Positions 26,887 through 35,789 of a stretch of DNA of 64,000 nt are shown here, in pieces. The position numbers and the translations under genes are program-made. Where the stretch lies: contig NZ_JAANAS010000024.1 in the NCBI RefSeq assembly GCF_011089875.1, forward strand, positions 16,970 to 80,969, in the 5' to 3' direction. Position 1 is the stretch's first letter, and each line of letters opens with the position of its first letter. This DNA comes from Psychroflexus maritimus. GTDB taxonomy: Bacteria; Bacteroidota; Bacteroidia; Flavobacteriales; Flavobacteriaceae. The notes under the pieces are model-generated. The model did not search any database and was not told where the DNA came from. It saw only the letters and a list, made by a program, of their open reading frames with translations.

Positions 26887-27090
26887 TCAATCCTCAAAAT
26901 ATTTTTTAATCACTTCTTCTGCTTTTTCCTTGTTGCCTTTTTCTACAAAAATCTGAATAGCTCCAAAAGCGCCTGCGTAAGAGCTGTCTTTTTTATCTAC
27001 TGTAAAACTATCAATTCCAGCTTCAGCTAAGGCATTTCTAAGACCTGTAACTTCAATTTCCGACTTGCTATTAAATACTTTTTCTTTCAT
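26887..27090 (-). CDS. DUF2007 family small protein (putative signal-transducing protein)
   Basis: 67 residues, no signal peptide. The order (EIEVTGLRNALAEAGIDSFTVDKKDSSYAGAFGAIQIFV then an amphipathic helix KEKAEEVIKKYF) fits DUF2007, a compact alpha/beta ferredoxin-like fold related in shape to PII-like proteins. Its function is not established in any group I know. It stands alone between the cys operon and sbcC and has hairpins downstream at 26721-26812. Confidence 0.82.
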   Translation of the reverse strand: MKEKVFNSKSEIEVTGLRNALAEAGIDSFTVDKKDSSYAGAFGAIQIFVEKGNKEKAEEVIKKYFED

Positions 27091-27224
27091 TTTAAATTTT
27101 GTTTGTTCACCTATAAATGTAAGAAAAAAAGACTTAATGAAGCTTGATTAGTCGGTCGATTTTAGGATTTTAATTTAGTCCTTAAAAATTTCTGAAGTGC
27201 TATCAAATAAAATTTGTGTAAAAA

Positions 27225-27255
27225 AACCTGCAAAGCAAAAAATACTTTACAGGTT
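27225..27255 (-). terminator. Terminator of the cys operon
   Basis: AACCTGCAAAG / CTTTACAGGTT (27225-27235 with 27245-27255, one mismatch), with a T run on the minus strand. It follows the cysN stop codon by about 28 bases. Confidence 0.78.
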
Positions 27256-27282
27256 TATTTAAGACTAAACAAAAGTCATTTA

Positions 27283-28539
27283 CTAGACAATCATTCCTGC
27301 TGCTACTGTTTCTTTGGTGTTTTCATCAATTAACACAATGCTACCTGTAGTTCTGTTGTTTTTATAAGCGTCCACCATCAAAGGCTTAGTAGTTCTAATT
27401 TTGACTCTACAAATATCATTCATATTCAAATCTTTATCATCATTGATTCGCTGATAAGTGTTGATGTCTAATTTATAAACCACTTCTTTAACCATCGCTT
27501 TTTGCTCGTTAGAAGTGTGCATTATGGTATATTTAGCTCGTGGTTGAGCCGATTTATTATTCAACCAACAAAGCATTACATCAAATTCTTGGCTTGCTTC
27601 CGGTTGATTGTTTTTACGTAAAATCATATCTCCTCTACTTACATCAATATCATCGGTTAGCGTCATAGCTACAGACATGGGTGCAAAGGCTTCTTCAACG
27701 GCTGTTTCTCCGGCGTTAATGCTTTTGATTTTCGAGGTAAATCCTGAAGGAAGCACAATTACTTCATCTCCTACGCGATAAACGCCACTAGCAATTCTAC
27801 CGGCATAACCTCGGTAGTCTCTAAATTCGTCACGTTGGGGTCTTAATACCGTTTGCACAGGAAAACGTGCATCAATTTTATTAATGTCTGAGCTAATATG
27901 AAGAGTTTCTAATTCATACAACAAAGGCGAACCTTTAAACCACTGCATATTTTCTGAACGATTTACCACATTGTCTCCATTTAAGGCACTAATAGGAATA
28001 TAACGTACATCTTTAATGTATAACTTAGAAGAAAATTCTTCAAACTGAGCTAGAATTTTGTTATATACCTCTTCACTGTGATCTACCAAATCCATTTTAT
28101 TGATACATACCAAAATATGAGGTATTTGCAATAAAGAAGCAATGTAAGCATGACGCTTAGTTTGCTCAATCACCCCGTGTCTTGCATCAATTAGGATTAC
28201 TGCGGCATTAGCAGTTGAAGCTCCTGTAACCATATTTCTTGTATATTCAATATGCCCTGGCGTATCGGCAATAATGAATTTTCGTTTAGGCGTGGTAAAA
28301 TAACGATAAGCCACATCAATGGTAATGCCTTGCTCTCTCTCGTCTTTAAGACCATCGGTAAATAAAGCTAAATCAACTCCATCAATTCCTTTTTGCTGAC
28401 TAGTTTTTTCGACGGCTGATATTTGATCTTCAAAAATTGATTTTGAATCGTAAAGCAATCTTCCAATTAAGGTACTTTTTCCGTCATCTACGCTACCTGC
28501 GGTAGTAAATCTTAGTAACTGATTATTATCTATTTGCAT
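27283..28539 (-). CDS. cysN: Sulfate adenylyltransferase subunit 1 (GTPase)
   Basis: 418 residues, the stand-alone CysN form without a fused APS kinase. Elongation-factor-like GTPase motifs: GSVDDGKST (about 15-23), DTPGHIEY (G3) and NKMDLVD (G4), followed by two beta-barrel domains. It couples GTP hydrolysis to the formation of adenylyl sulfate by CysD. It lies 39 bases after cysD and ends the cysQ-cysC-cysD-cysN operon. Confidence 0.96.
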   Translation of the reverse strand: MQIDNNQLLRFTTAGSVDDGKSTLIGRLLYDSKSIFEDQISAVEKTSQQKGIDGVDLALFTDGLKDEREQGITIDVAYRYFTTPKRKFIIADTPGHIEYTRNMVTGASTANAAVILIDARHGVIEQTKRHAYIASLLQIPHILVCINKMDLVDHSEEVYNKILAQFEEFSSKLYIKDVRYIPISALNGDNVVNRSENMQWFKGSPLLYELETLHISSDINKIDARFPVQTVLRPQRDEFRDYRGYAGRIASGVYRVGDEVIVLPSGFTSKIKSINAGETAVEEAFAPMSVAMTLTDDIDVSRGDMILRKNNQPEASQEFDVMLCWLNNKSAQPRAKYTIMHTSNEQKAMVKEVVYKLDINTYQRINDDKDLNMNDICRVKIRTTKPLMVDAYKNNRTTGSIVLIDENTKETVAAGMIV

Positions 28540-28578
28540 TTTTTTTCTTAATTAAGTTCAACTTACTTGAATTGTTGT

Positions 28579-29484
28579 TTAAAAATAACCTTCTTTTTTT
28601 CGGTCTTCCATAGCGGTTTCAGAACGTTTATCGTCTGATCGATTTCCACGCTCTGTTTGGCGCATAGTTGAAACCTCATCAACAATTTTTTCTAAAGTAT
28701 CGGCATCTGATTCTATTCCTCCAGTAATGGTAATATCACCTAAAGTTCTAAATCGGATACGCTTAGTGACTACCTTTTCTGAAGGCTCTAACTTTAAGAA
28801 TTCAGAATTTGGTATCCAGGCATCGTTTCGCCAAACTACTTCTCGATCATGAGCAAGGTAAAGCGATGGTATTTCAATTTCTTCCCTTTTTAAATAATTC
28901 CACACATCCATTTCTGTCCAATTACTAATAGGAAAGGCTCTAAAATGTTCTCCTTCAAAATGTTTTCCATTTAATAAATTCCATAATTCAGGGCGTTGGT
29001 TTTTTGGATCCCATTGGCCAAAATCATCTCTATGTGAAAAAAAACGCTCTTTAGCTCTTGCTTTTTCTTCATCTCTTCTTCCACCGCCAATAGCACAATC
29101 AATTTTATGTTCTTCTATGGCATCTAATAAAGTGGTAATTTGCAAGGCATTTCGTGTAGCATTCTTGCCTTTTTCTTCAGCAACACGTCCTTCATCTATA
29201 GATTTTTGAACAGAACCTACCCATAATTTTACTCCTAATTTTTCTACCAATTCATCTCTAAACTGAAGGGCTTCAGGGAAATTATGCCCTGTATCTACAT
29301 GCAACAAAGCAAAAGGAATTTTTGAAGGATAAAATGCTTTTTTTGCCAGGTGAGTGACTAAAATTGAATCTTTTCCTCCCGAAAACATAATTACCGGATT
29401 TTGGAACTGTGCCCATACTTCACGAAGAATGTAAATGGCTTCCGCTTCTAATTCGTCTAAATAATTTAAATAATACTGACTCAT
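28579..29484 (-). CDS. cysD: Sulfate adenylyltransferase subunit 2
   Basis: 301 residues. The PP-loop SGGKDS at 35-40 binds ATP; AIGGGRRDEEKARAKERFFS is the family hallmark; the C-terminal GITITGG-like segment and RGNRSDDKRSETAMEDRKKEGYF are typical. It adenylylates sulfate to APS with CysN. It overlaps the end of cysC by 4 bases. No APS/PAPS reductase gene is in the window, so the operon may serve assimilation or sulfation. Confidence 0.97.
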   Translation of the reverse strand: MSQYYLNYLDELEAEAIYILREVWAQFQNPVIMFSGGKDSILVTHLAKKAFYPSKIPFALLHVDTGHNFPEALQFRDELVEKLGVKLWVGSVQKSIDEGRVAEEKGKNATRNALQITTLLDAIEEHKIDCAIGGGRRDEEKARAKERFFSHRDDFGQWDPKNQRPELWNLLNGKHFEGEHFRAFPISNWTEMDVWNYLKREEIEIPSLYLAHDREVVWRNDAWIPNSEFLKLEPSEKVVTKRIRFRTLGDITITGGIESDADTLEKIVDEVSTMRQTERGNRSDDKRSETAMEDRKKEGYF

Positions 29485-30077
29485 AATTTGTTTATTTTTT
29501 CTTCAATAAATGCTATAATTTTCTTTGCTGAATCTTCAATTGACTCGTTGGCTGTTTGGATGTGCAGAGCGGGGTTCTCTGGTGCTTCATAGGGAGCAGA
29601 AATACCTGTAAAATTAGTGATTTCACCAGCTCTAGCTTTTTTATAAAGTCCTTTTACGTCACGTGCTTCGCAAACTTCTAAGGGCGTATCTACAAAAACT
29701 TCAAAAAAATCTTTTTCACCTACTATTGAAGCAATCATTTCGCGATCTTTTCGCATAGGCGAAATAAATGCAGAAAAACAAATTTGACCAGCATCTACAA
29801 ACAACTTTGCTACTTCGGCTATTCTTCTTAAGTTTTCTTTTCGGTCTTCGGCTGAAAAACCTAGTCCTCTGTTCACTCCTTGACGAATGTTATCACCGTC
29901 TAAGGTATAAGTCTGAATTCCTTTTTCAAAAAGTAATTTTTCAACCGCATTAGCAAGAGTTGACTTCCCTGAACCAGAAAGTCCAGTAAACCAAAGCACA
30001 AAAGAAGGGTGAGCGTTTTGCTTGTTACGTTGCTCACGGGTGATATCGTAGGTTTGTGAAATAATATTTTTATTCAT
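29481..30077 (-). CDS. cysC: Adenylylsulfate kinase
   Basis: 198 residues. P-loop GLSGSGKST at 32-40; the APS-binding segment TYTLDGDNIRQGVNRGLGFSAEDR and FSAFISPMRKDR are intact; FVDTPLEVCEARDVKGLYKKAR is the lid region. It phosphorylates APS to PAPS. It overlaps cysQ by 8 bases upstream and cysD by 4 bases downstream, so all four genes are translationally coupled or nearly so. Confidence 0.96.
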   Translation of the reverse strand: MNKNIISQTYDITREQRNKQNAHPSFVLWFTGLSGSGKSTLANAVEKLLFEKGIQTYTLDGDNIRQGVNRGLGFSAEDRKENLRRIAEVAKLFVDAGQICFSAFISPMRKDREMIASIVGEKDFFEVFVDTPLEVCEARDVKGLYKKARAGEITNFTGISAPYEAPENPALHIQTANESIEDSAKKIIAFIEEKINKL

Positions 30078-30885
30078 TAGAAATCAGATTTTGATTACTG
30101 ACCATAAAATAGTTATTTAGTAAGTTTTCTCTATTGTAAAGCATCTCTTGTCCTGTATTATGGTCGATAACCTGCAAACCTACAGCTTTGCAAATAGCTT
30201 GTCCTGCAGCGGTGTCCCATTCCATGGTGGGTGCAAAACGCGGATAAATATCGGCCTGTCCAGAAGCTACTAAGCAAAATTTAAGTGAGCTTCCTTTTGA
30301 AACAATTTCAACTTTTTTATCGGTTTTCTCTTCCACCGAAGCAATGAAATTTGTTGTGTCTTCATTCATGTGAGAGCGACTTCCAACAATTCTTACTTTA
30401 GCCTGATTGTTTTGAAGTTTTAATGAAGTAGATTGATTTAAAATTTCTTCAACTGAAGCATCAATATTTTGAAGTACAATTTCTTTTGCTAAATTTTGAG
30501 TCACATCAGCAAAATACAGGTGTTTAGTGGCAGGCACATAAATTACCCCTAATTGTACTTGTTGATTTTCAATCAAAGCAATATTCACTGTAAATTCGCC
30601 GTTTTTCTTAATAAATTCTTTAGTACCATCAAGCGGATCTACAATCCAACATTGTTTCCAATCTTTTCTTTCGCTGTAATCTAATTGCTTATTTTCTTCA
30701 CTGATTATTGGAATTGGAGTTGTTTGAAGATAGTTCATAATTACCTCATTCGACTTTTGATCGGCTATGGTTAAAGGTGAATCATCCAACTTATATTCAA
30801 CATTAAAATCCTGTTGATAAATGTCCATAATAGCCTCTCCTGCTTCAATAGAAGCTTGAATAGCTAATTTTAAATTTTCGTTCAT
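30070..30885 (-). CDS. cysQ: 3'(2'),5'-bisphosphate nucleotidase
   Basis: 271 residues from ATG 30885 (MNENLKLA). An in-frame TTG at 30900 exists, but the promoter box at 30905-30912 would place the transcript start after or at it, so ATG is preferred. Inositol-phosphatase-superfamily metal motifs: ISEE, then DPLDGTKEF, and the C-terminal WDTAAGQAI. It removes the 3' phosphate of PAP or PAPS, clearing the toxic by-product of PAPS use. It leads the cysQ-cysC-cysD-cysN operon. Confidence 0.94.
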   Translation of the reverse strand: MNENLKLAIQASIEAGEAIMDIYQQDFNVEYKLDDSPLTIADQKSNEVIMNYLQTTPIPIISEENKQLDYSERKDWKQCWIVDPLDGTKEFIKKNGEFTVNIALIENQQVQLGVIYVPATKHLYFADVTQNLAKEIVLQNIDASVEEILNQSTSLKLQNNQAKVRIVGSRSHMNEDTTNFIASVEEKTDKKVEIVSKGSSLKFCLVASGQADIYPRFAPTMEWDTAAGQAICKAVGLQVIDHNTGQEMLYNRENLLNNYFMVSNQNLISNE

Positions 30886-30904
30886 AGTATTAATTTTCAA
30901 AGTG

Positions 30905-30912
30905 CAAATATA
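30905..30912 (-). promoter_or_regulatory. -7 promoter element of the cys operon
   Basis: TATATTTG on the minus strand (TAnnTTTG), 19 bases before the preferred cysQ ATG. The -33 box is unclear. It is part of the divergent region shared with the aldolase gene. Confidence 0.45.
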
Positions 30913-31070
30913 AACAAATATTTAATCTCTATCGGTTTTGTAGAGATTAATTTAAGTAACTCTAATTTGTTAGAACCTTAAATAAAGTTACAGTTTTTTT
31001 ATCCTGATTTATGCTTCATTTTAAATTTGATTAATCGGTTATAAATGTTAAATAATAAGTCTAAAAATTG

Positions 31071-31078
31071 TACTTTTG
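31071..31078 (+). promoter_or_regulatory. -7 promoter element of the transaldolase-like gene
   Basis: TACTTTTG (TAnnTTTG). It overlaps an in-frame TTG at 31076, which shows that the coding start must be the ATG at 31094. Confidence 0.6.
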
Positions 31079-31093
31079 CGCAAAACATACGCA

Positions 31094-31747
31094 ATGAAAT
31101 TTTTTATAGACACCGCTAACTTAGAACAGATTAAAGAAGCCCAAGCTTTAGGCATTCTTGATGGAGTAACCACTAACCCTTCATTAATGGCTAAAGAAGG
31201 AATTAAAGGAGAGGACAACGTAAAAAAACATTACCAAGCTATTTGTGAAATAGTAGATGGTGATGTTAGTGCTGAAGTTATAGCAACCGATTTTGACGGA
31301 ATGGTGAAAGAAGGCGAAGCTTTAGCCCAACTTCACGAACAAATCGTAGTTAAAATTCCAATGATTAAGGACGGCGTTAAAGCGTTAAAGTACTTTTCAG
31401 AAAAAGGAATTAAAACCAATTGCACTTTGGTTTTTTCCGCTGGTCAAGCATTATTGGCTGCTAAAGCAGGAGCTACTTACGTTTCTCCATTTATTGGTCG
31501 TTTAGATGATATTTCTACGGATGGGTTAAATTTAATTTCAGAAATTCGACATATTTATGATAATTATGGTTTTGAAACTGAAATTTTAGCAGCTTCAGTA
31601 AGACATACTATGCACGTAATTGATTGTGCAAAAATTGGTGCGGATGTAATGACAGGTCCGCTTTCTTCTATTGAAGGTTTATTAAAACACCCACTTACTG
31701 ATATTGGGCTTGAAAAATTCTTGGCCGATCATAAAAAGAATCAATAA
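31094..31747 (+). CDS. Transaldolase / fructose-6-phosphate aldolase family protein
   Basis: 217 residues from ATG 31094 ([12 protein letters not shown]), the usual length of the short TalC/MipB/FSA family. The signature [17 protein letters not shown] lies near 20-36, the Schiff-base lysine is in [10 protein letters not shown] near residue 85, and [20 protein letters not shown]...SPFIGRLDD follows. It transfers a dihydroxyacetone unit (transaldolase) or cleaves fructose 6-phosphate; the two activities are not separated by sequence alone, though short Bacteroidota enzymes are mostly annotated as transaldolase. Single gene between the cys operon and rpoD. Confidence 0.92.
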   Translation: MKFFIDTANLEQIKEAQALGILDGVTTNPSLMAKEGIKGEDNVKKHYQAICEIVDGDVSAEVIATDFDGMVKEGEALAQLHEQIVVKIPMIKDGVKALKYFSEKGIKTNCTLVFSAGQALLAAKAGATYVSPFIGRLDDISTDGLNLISEIRHIYDNYGFETEILAASVRHTMHVIDCAKIGADVMTGPLSSIEGLLKHPLTDIGLEKFLADHKKNQ

Positions 31748-31779
31748 GCTACTCATATTGATTTTCTGATAAAAGTAAC

Positions 31780-31818
31780 ACCCTCTTATTTCATTAGAAA
31801 GTTATGAATTAAGAGGGT
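31780..31818 (+). terminator. Probable terminator after the transaldolase-like gene
   Basis: ACCCTCTTA / TAAGAGGGT (31780-31788 with 31810-31818), extended inward by TTTCAT/ATGAAT with one mismatch. The following T tract is poor, so efficiency is uncertain. Confidence 0.55.
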
Positions 31819-31875
31819 TCTACTTTAGAAGCTTTTTAAATTGAAAATTTTGATATAAAATAATTCAATTTTTTG

Positions 31876-31907
31876 TTGAATCTTAAATGTAAGTAGTTGT
31901 ACTTTTG
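31876..31907 (+). promoter_or_regulatory. rpoD promoter
   Basis: TTG at 31876-31878, 21-base spacer, TACTTTTG at 31900-31907. This is a full match to the Bacteroidota promoter pattern. The leader to the rpoD ATG is about 80 bases. Confidence 0.68.
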
Positions 31908-31994
31908 CATTTGCTTTTTTTGAAAGTTGATGTAACCTTTTTATCAAAGCAACGTATAATTAAATAAGAAGATAAAATTTAATAAAGGCTATAG

Positions 31995-32858
31995 ATGAGA
32001 CAGCTTAAAATTACAAAACAAGTTACCAATCGTGAAACTGCATCGCTTGATAAGTATTTGCAAGAAATTGGTAAAGTTGACTTAATTACTGCCGAGGAAG
32101 AGGTAGAATTAGCGCAACGTATTAGAGAAGGTGACGACCGTGCGTTAGAAAAATTAACTAATGCCAACCTAAGGTTTGTTGTATCTGTTGCTAAACAATA
32201 CCAAAATCAAGGACTTACATTACCCGACTTAATTAACGAGGGTAATTTAGGTTTAATTAAAGCGGCAAAACGCTTTGATGAAACCCGTGGTTTTAAGTTT
32301 ATTTCTTATGCCGTATGGTGGATTAGACAATCGATACTCCAAGCTTTAGCTGAACAGTCTAGAGTAGTTAGGTTACCCCTCAACAAAATTGGCTCGATTA
32401 ACAAAATTAATAAAGCTTTCGCTACCCTTGAGCAAATGAATGAGCGCCCACCCAGCGCTGAAGAAATTGCTAAAGAATTAGACATGACCGTTTCTGATGT
32501 TAAAGAATCATTGAAAAATTCTGGTCGTCACATGTCTATGGACGCACCATTAAAAGAAGGTGAAGACTCTAGCTTATACGATGTTTTAAACTTTGATGAA
32601 TCGCCAAATCCAGATAAAAGTTTGCTGCATGAATCACTTCAAACTGAAATTGAACGCGCTTTAGAGACACTTACCCCAAGAGATGCTGATGTTATTCGTT
32701 TATATTTTGGATTGAACGGTAACCAACCTATGACTTTAGAAGAAATTGGTGAAACTTTTGGCCTTACCAGGGAACGCGTTAGACAAATTAAAGAAAAAGG
32801 CGTTAGAAAACTGAAACACAATTCTAGAAGTAAAATTTTGAAAACCTATCTAGGATAA
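31995..32858 (+). CDS. rpoD: RNA polymerase primary sigma factor RpoD/SigA
   Basis: 287 residues, the short Bacteroidota form that lacks region 1.1 and the non-conserved region. Region 1.2 is at the start ([24 protein letters not shown]), region 2 holds [16 protein letters not shown] and [17 protein letters not shown] (core binding and -10 recognition), region 3 follows, and region 4 carries the helix-turn-helix [22 protein letters not shown]. It directs transcription from the TTG/TAnnTTTG promoters seen all over this window. Single gene with its own promoter, terminated by a bidirectional hairpin at 32887-32926. Confidence 0.97.
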   Translation: MRQLKITKQVTNRETASLDKYLQEIGKVDLITAEEEVELAQRIREGDDRALEKLTNANLRFVVSVAKQYQNQGLTLPDLINEGNLGLIKAAKRFDETRGFKFISYAVWWIRQSILQALAEQSRVVRLPLNKIGSINKINKAFATLEQMNERPPSAEEIAKELDMTVSDVKESLKNSGRHMSMDAPLKEGEDSSLYDVLNFDESPNPDKSLLHESLQTEIERALETLTPRDADVIRLYFGLNGNQPMTLEEIGETFGLTRERVRQIKEKGVRKLKHNSRSKILKTYLG

Positions 32859-32886
32859 TTTTAAATTAAATTCCGAGTTAAGAATA

Positions 32887-32926
32887 AAAAATAGTTGTTC
32901 AGTTTTAAAACTGTGCAACTATTTTT
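32887..32926. terminator. Bidirectional terminator between rpoD and the amidohydrolase gene
   Basis: AAAAATAGTTG / CAACTATTTTT (32887-32897 with 32916-32926), with an inner CAGTT/AACTG pairing. A and T runs flank both sides and the two genes are convergent. Confidence 0.85.
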
Positions 32927-32981
32927 ATTAAGCCTTATTTGTAGAACCTTTTCAATATGCTCCCTTAAAGAAACTGCTTTT

Positions 32982-34601
32982 TTAGTTCACTTTTTGACCA
33001 TCAATATAAGTTGAAATTACTTGTGTACTAAGAATTTTCTCTTCGGGAACTTGCATCAAATCCTGATTTAAAATGACAAAATCGGCTTTTTTTCCTACTT
33101 CTAAACTTCCAATTAAGTCTTCTTGAAAGTTGGCGTAAGCCGCCCAAATGGTCATTCCTCTTAGTGCTTCTTCGCGCGAAATAGCGTTTTGTTTTTGGAA
33201 GCCTCCTGCTGGATAAAAATTTTCATCTTGTCTTGCTATGGCCGTAAAAAAAGTCATTAAAGGGTCAATTCCTTCAATGGGGAAATCGGTGCCTAAGGCC
33301 AATATTCCTGCATTATCTAACAGATTTTTATAAGCATAAGCATGTTGAATTCGCTCTTCGCCTAAGCGATTTTCTGCCCAGTGCATATCAGAAATAGCAT
33401 GGGTTGGCTGAACAGAAGGAATGATGTTTTTACTAAAAAAAGTAAATTCATCTGCATCCATTACCTGTGCATGTTCTACTCGCCATCTTCGGTCTGATTG
33501 GTTTTGCAAGAATTTAGCATAGGTTTTTAATACTACAGCATTAGCAGAATCTCCAATTGCGTGGGTATTCATCTGAAATTCTGTTTTAGAAACACGTTCT
33601 GCTAATGCGTGAAAGTCATCCAAATTAATTACCATATTGCCAAAATGCTTGACTTTATCGGAGTAAGGCGATTTCAATGCGGCACCGCGTGAACCTAAAG
33701 CGCCATCGGCATAAACCTTAACACCTTTAACTACCAGTTTTTCTTTCTTAATAGGAGGCTGATTTAAATAATGTTCCAAATTAGCTTCGGTATTAGAAAT
33801 CATTGCGTACATTCTCAATTGCATATACTCATTTGTTTGGAGGCTGTCTATTAAGTCGATGATTCGCTTTGGCAAACCAGCATCTGCCACACAAGTTAAC
33901 CCGTAAGCCAAGCATTCTTTTTCTGCGCTTAATAAAGCTTTTTTTGCCTCTTCATCACTTAATTCTGGATAAGTATCAAAAACTAAAGGCATTGGGCCAT
34001 CAATAATAATTCCTGTTAACTCTCCATTTTCTTCAAGCAAAACCCCATCTTTAACATTCATTGATATATCTATTCCTGCCAAATCTAAAGCTGCTTGATT
34101 GCATAGTAAGGCATGCCCATCAACACGACTTAAGCTAATCGGCGTGTCAGGAAAAAGTTGATTTAAAGTGTCATTGACAGGAAATTCTTGATTTTCCCAT
34201 AAATTTTGATCCCAGCCTCTACCAATAATGTAATCGCTTTGATTCTTTTCTTGAAAATCAACAATTCGTGTTACTAATTCATCAAAACTTTGCGTATTGT
34301 TCAAATCAACGTGTTGTAGTTGTAATCCGTAGTTATATAAATGTCCGTGGGCATCAATAAATCCGGGGAAAATTGTTTGATTTTCAGCATCTAGTTTTTC
34401 TTTGTAAATGTATTTTTTAGTCAGGTCTTGAAAGCTTCCAAGGGCTAAAATTTCTCCATTGCTAATGGCCATTGCTTCCGCAGTTGAAAACTTTCTATTT
34501 ACTTGATAAATTTTGGCATTATGCACCAGTAAATCAATAGCTTGCTTAGGTTGATTACAAGCTGTTACAATTAGAAGGAAAATTAGTAAGCATTTTTTCA
34601 T
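32982..34601 (-). CDS. Amidohydrolase family lipoprotein (YtcJ-like)
   Basis: 539 residues. Signal peptide with lipobox cysteine C15 (IVTACNQ). The amidohydrolase metal motif is DAHGHLYNYG near 87-96, with later VRTH-type residues in MNTHAIGDSA and VEHAQVMD, and the acidic residue in ALGTDFPIEG. The YtcJ family hydrolyses amide or related bonds in small molecules; the substrate is unknown. It is lipid-anchored in the envelope, unlike most cytosolic relatives. Single gene, convergent with rpoD. Confidence 0.88.
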   Translation of the reverse strand: MKKCLLIFLLIVTACNQPKQAIDLLVHNAKIYQVNRKFSTAEAMAISNGEILALGSFQDLTKKYIYKEKLDAENQTIFPGFIDAHGHLYNYGLQLQHVDLNNTQSFDELVTRIVDFQEKNQSDYIIGRGWDQNLWENQEFPVNDTLNQLFPDTPISLSRVDGHALLCNQAALDLAGIDISMNVKDGVLLEENGELTGIIIDGPMPLVFDTYPELSDEEAKKALLSAEKECLAYGLTCVADAGLPKRIIDLIDSLQTNEYMQLRMYAMISNTEANLEHYLNQPPIKKEKLVVKGVKVYADGALGSRGAALKSPYSDKVKHFGNMVINLDDFHALAERVSKTEFQMNTHAIGDSANAVVLKTYAKFLQNQSDRRWRVEHAQVMDADEFTFFSKNIIPSVQPTHAISDMHWAENRLGEERIQHAYAYKNLLDNAGILALGTDFPIEGIDPLMTFFTAIARQDENFYPAGGFQKQNAISREEALRGMTIWAAYANFQEDLIGSLEVGKKADFVILNQDLMQVPEEKILSTQVISTYIDGQKVN

Positions 34602-34845
34602 TTTAATTTTTCTTGAAAAATAATAAAATAATTGGAAACTGATTCTATAGCTTTTTAGTTTGTCTGTAAAAGCTACATTTATTAAAATGAACGAACTTGA
34701 AAAAGTTGATTAAGACTGGACTAAACTCTAGGCATTAAAAAAGATACATGTTTTTATTCTTTTCACTCTACCAATCAAAAAATGATTAAAAACGCTAATA
34801 GTAAAGAATATAAGTATAATTTTTAGTTGTATTCAAATCATTGTT

Positions 34846-34853
34846 TATTTTTG
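34846..34853 (+). promoter_or_regulatory. -7 promoter element of the DUF368-aroE unit
   Basis: TATTTTTG (TAnnTTTG) with a TTG 16 bases upstream (34827-34829). It lies 18 bases before the TTG start at 34872 and inside the longer reading frame, supporting the later start. Confidence 0.48.
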
Positions 34854-34871
34854 GGTCTAAATTTTACAACA

Positions 34872-35783
34872 TTGAGAAATTATATTAAAATTGGTTTAAA
34901 AGGGATGGCAATGGGCGCCGCTGATGTTGTGCCTGGTGTTTCTGGAGGAACTATTGCTTTTATTACAGGAATTTATGAAGAACTCATTAAAAGCATAAGT
35001 AATATTGGTCCACAACTATTTATTAATTTAAAGAAAGAAGGAGTAAAAAATACCTGGAATAAAGCTAATGGAGGGTTTTTGTTGAGCTTATTTATAGGTA
35101 TTGCTATTAGTATTTTCTCCTTAATGAGAATAACAAATCATCTTTTAGAAACTTATCCTATTTTGGTTTGGTCGTTCTTTTTTGGATTAGTTTTAGCAAG
35201 TATTTTTTATGTAGGCAAGCAAATAGAGTCCTGGAAACCTAAGCACATTGTTTTTTTTATTTTAGGCTTTGCAGTTGCCTTTGGAATAAGTTTACTTAGC
35301 CCTAGTAGTGATTCTACGAGTTTAATCTATTTGTTTTTTGCTGGTTCTATTGCTATTTGTGCAATGATTTTACCCGGTATATCTGGAGCCTTTATTTTAG
35401 TGCTTTTGGGTGCTTATAAAAACATTAGTGAAGCAGTTAGTAACTTTGACTTGAAGGTTATTGCAAGCTTTGGTCTTGGAGCTATTTTTGGTTTACTCAC
35501 TTTTTCACGTATTTTAAAATGGCTTTTTAAACACTATCAAACTTCTACACTAGCCGTATTAACTGGTTTTATAGCAGGGTCCTTAATTAAAATTTGGCCA
35601 TGGAGAATTACTACCAAAACTATTGAAGTAAAAGACAAAATAATCAATGTCTCGCAAACACCTGTATTACCAAACAATTATGATGGCGAAGCCTTATTAT
35701 TACCAAGTATAAGTTTAATGATTGTAGGTATAGGCGTTATTTTACTCCTTGAATTTTTTGGAAACAAACCCCTAAAAAAATAA
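34872..35783 (+). CDS. DUF368 family polytopic membrane protein (copy 1)
   Basis: 303 residues from TTG 34872 (RNYIKIGLKGMAMGAADVVPG). A farther TTG at 34827 lies upstream of the -7 box and is not used. The N-terminal DUF368 signature KGMAMGAADVVPGVSGGTIAF and the internal repeat MILPGISGAFILVLLGAY are present, with about eight hydrophobic segments. DUF368 proteins are inner-membrane proteins; recent work places the family among undecaprenyl-phosphate flippases (the PopT/UptA-related discussion), but I cannot confirm that for this copy. A second DUF368 gene follows after 6 bases. Confidence 0.88.
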   Translation: MRNYIKIGLKGMAMGAADVVPGVSGGTIAFITGIYEELIKSISNIGPQLFINLKKEGVKNTWNKANGGFLLSLFIGIAISIFSLMRITNHLLETYPILVWSFFFGLVLASIFYVGKQIESWKPKHIVFFILGFAVAFGISLLSPSSDSTSLIYLFFAGSIAICAMILPGISGAFILVLLGAYKNISEAVSNFDLKVIASFGLGAIFGLLTFSRILKWLFKHYQTSTLAVLTGFIAGSLIKIWPWRITTKTIEVKDKIINVSQTPVLPNNYDGEALLLPSISLMIVGIGVILLLEFFGNKPLKK

Positions 35784-35789
35784 GGTTTA

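Noticed and set aside
27283..30885. The cys genes as part of a phosphorothioate or defence island
   Set aside because: The operon has the standard content for APS/PAPS synthesis (cysQ, cysC, cysD, cysN) and no dnd-like or nuclease genes.
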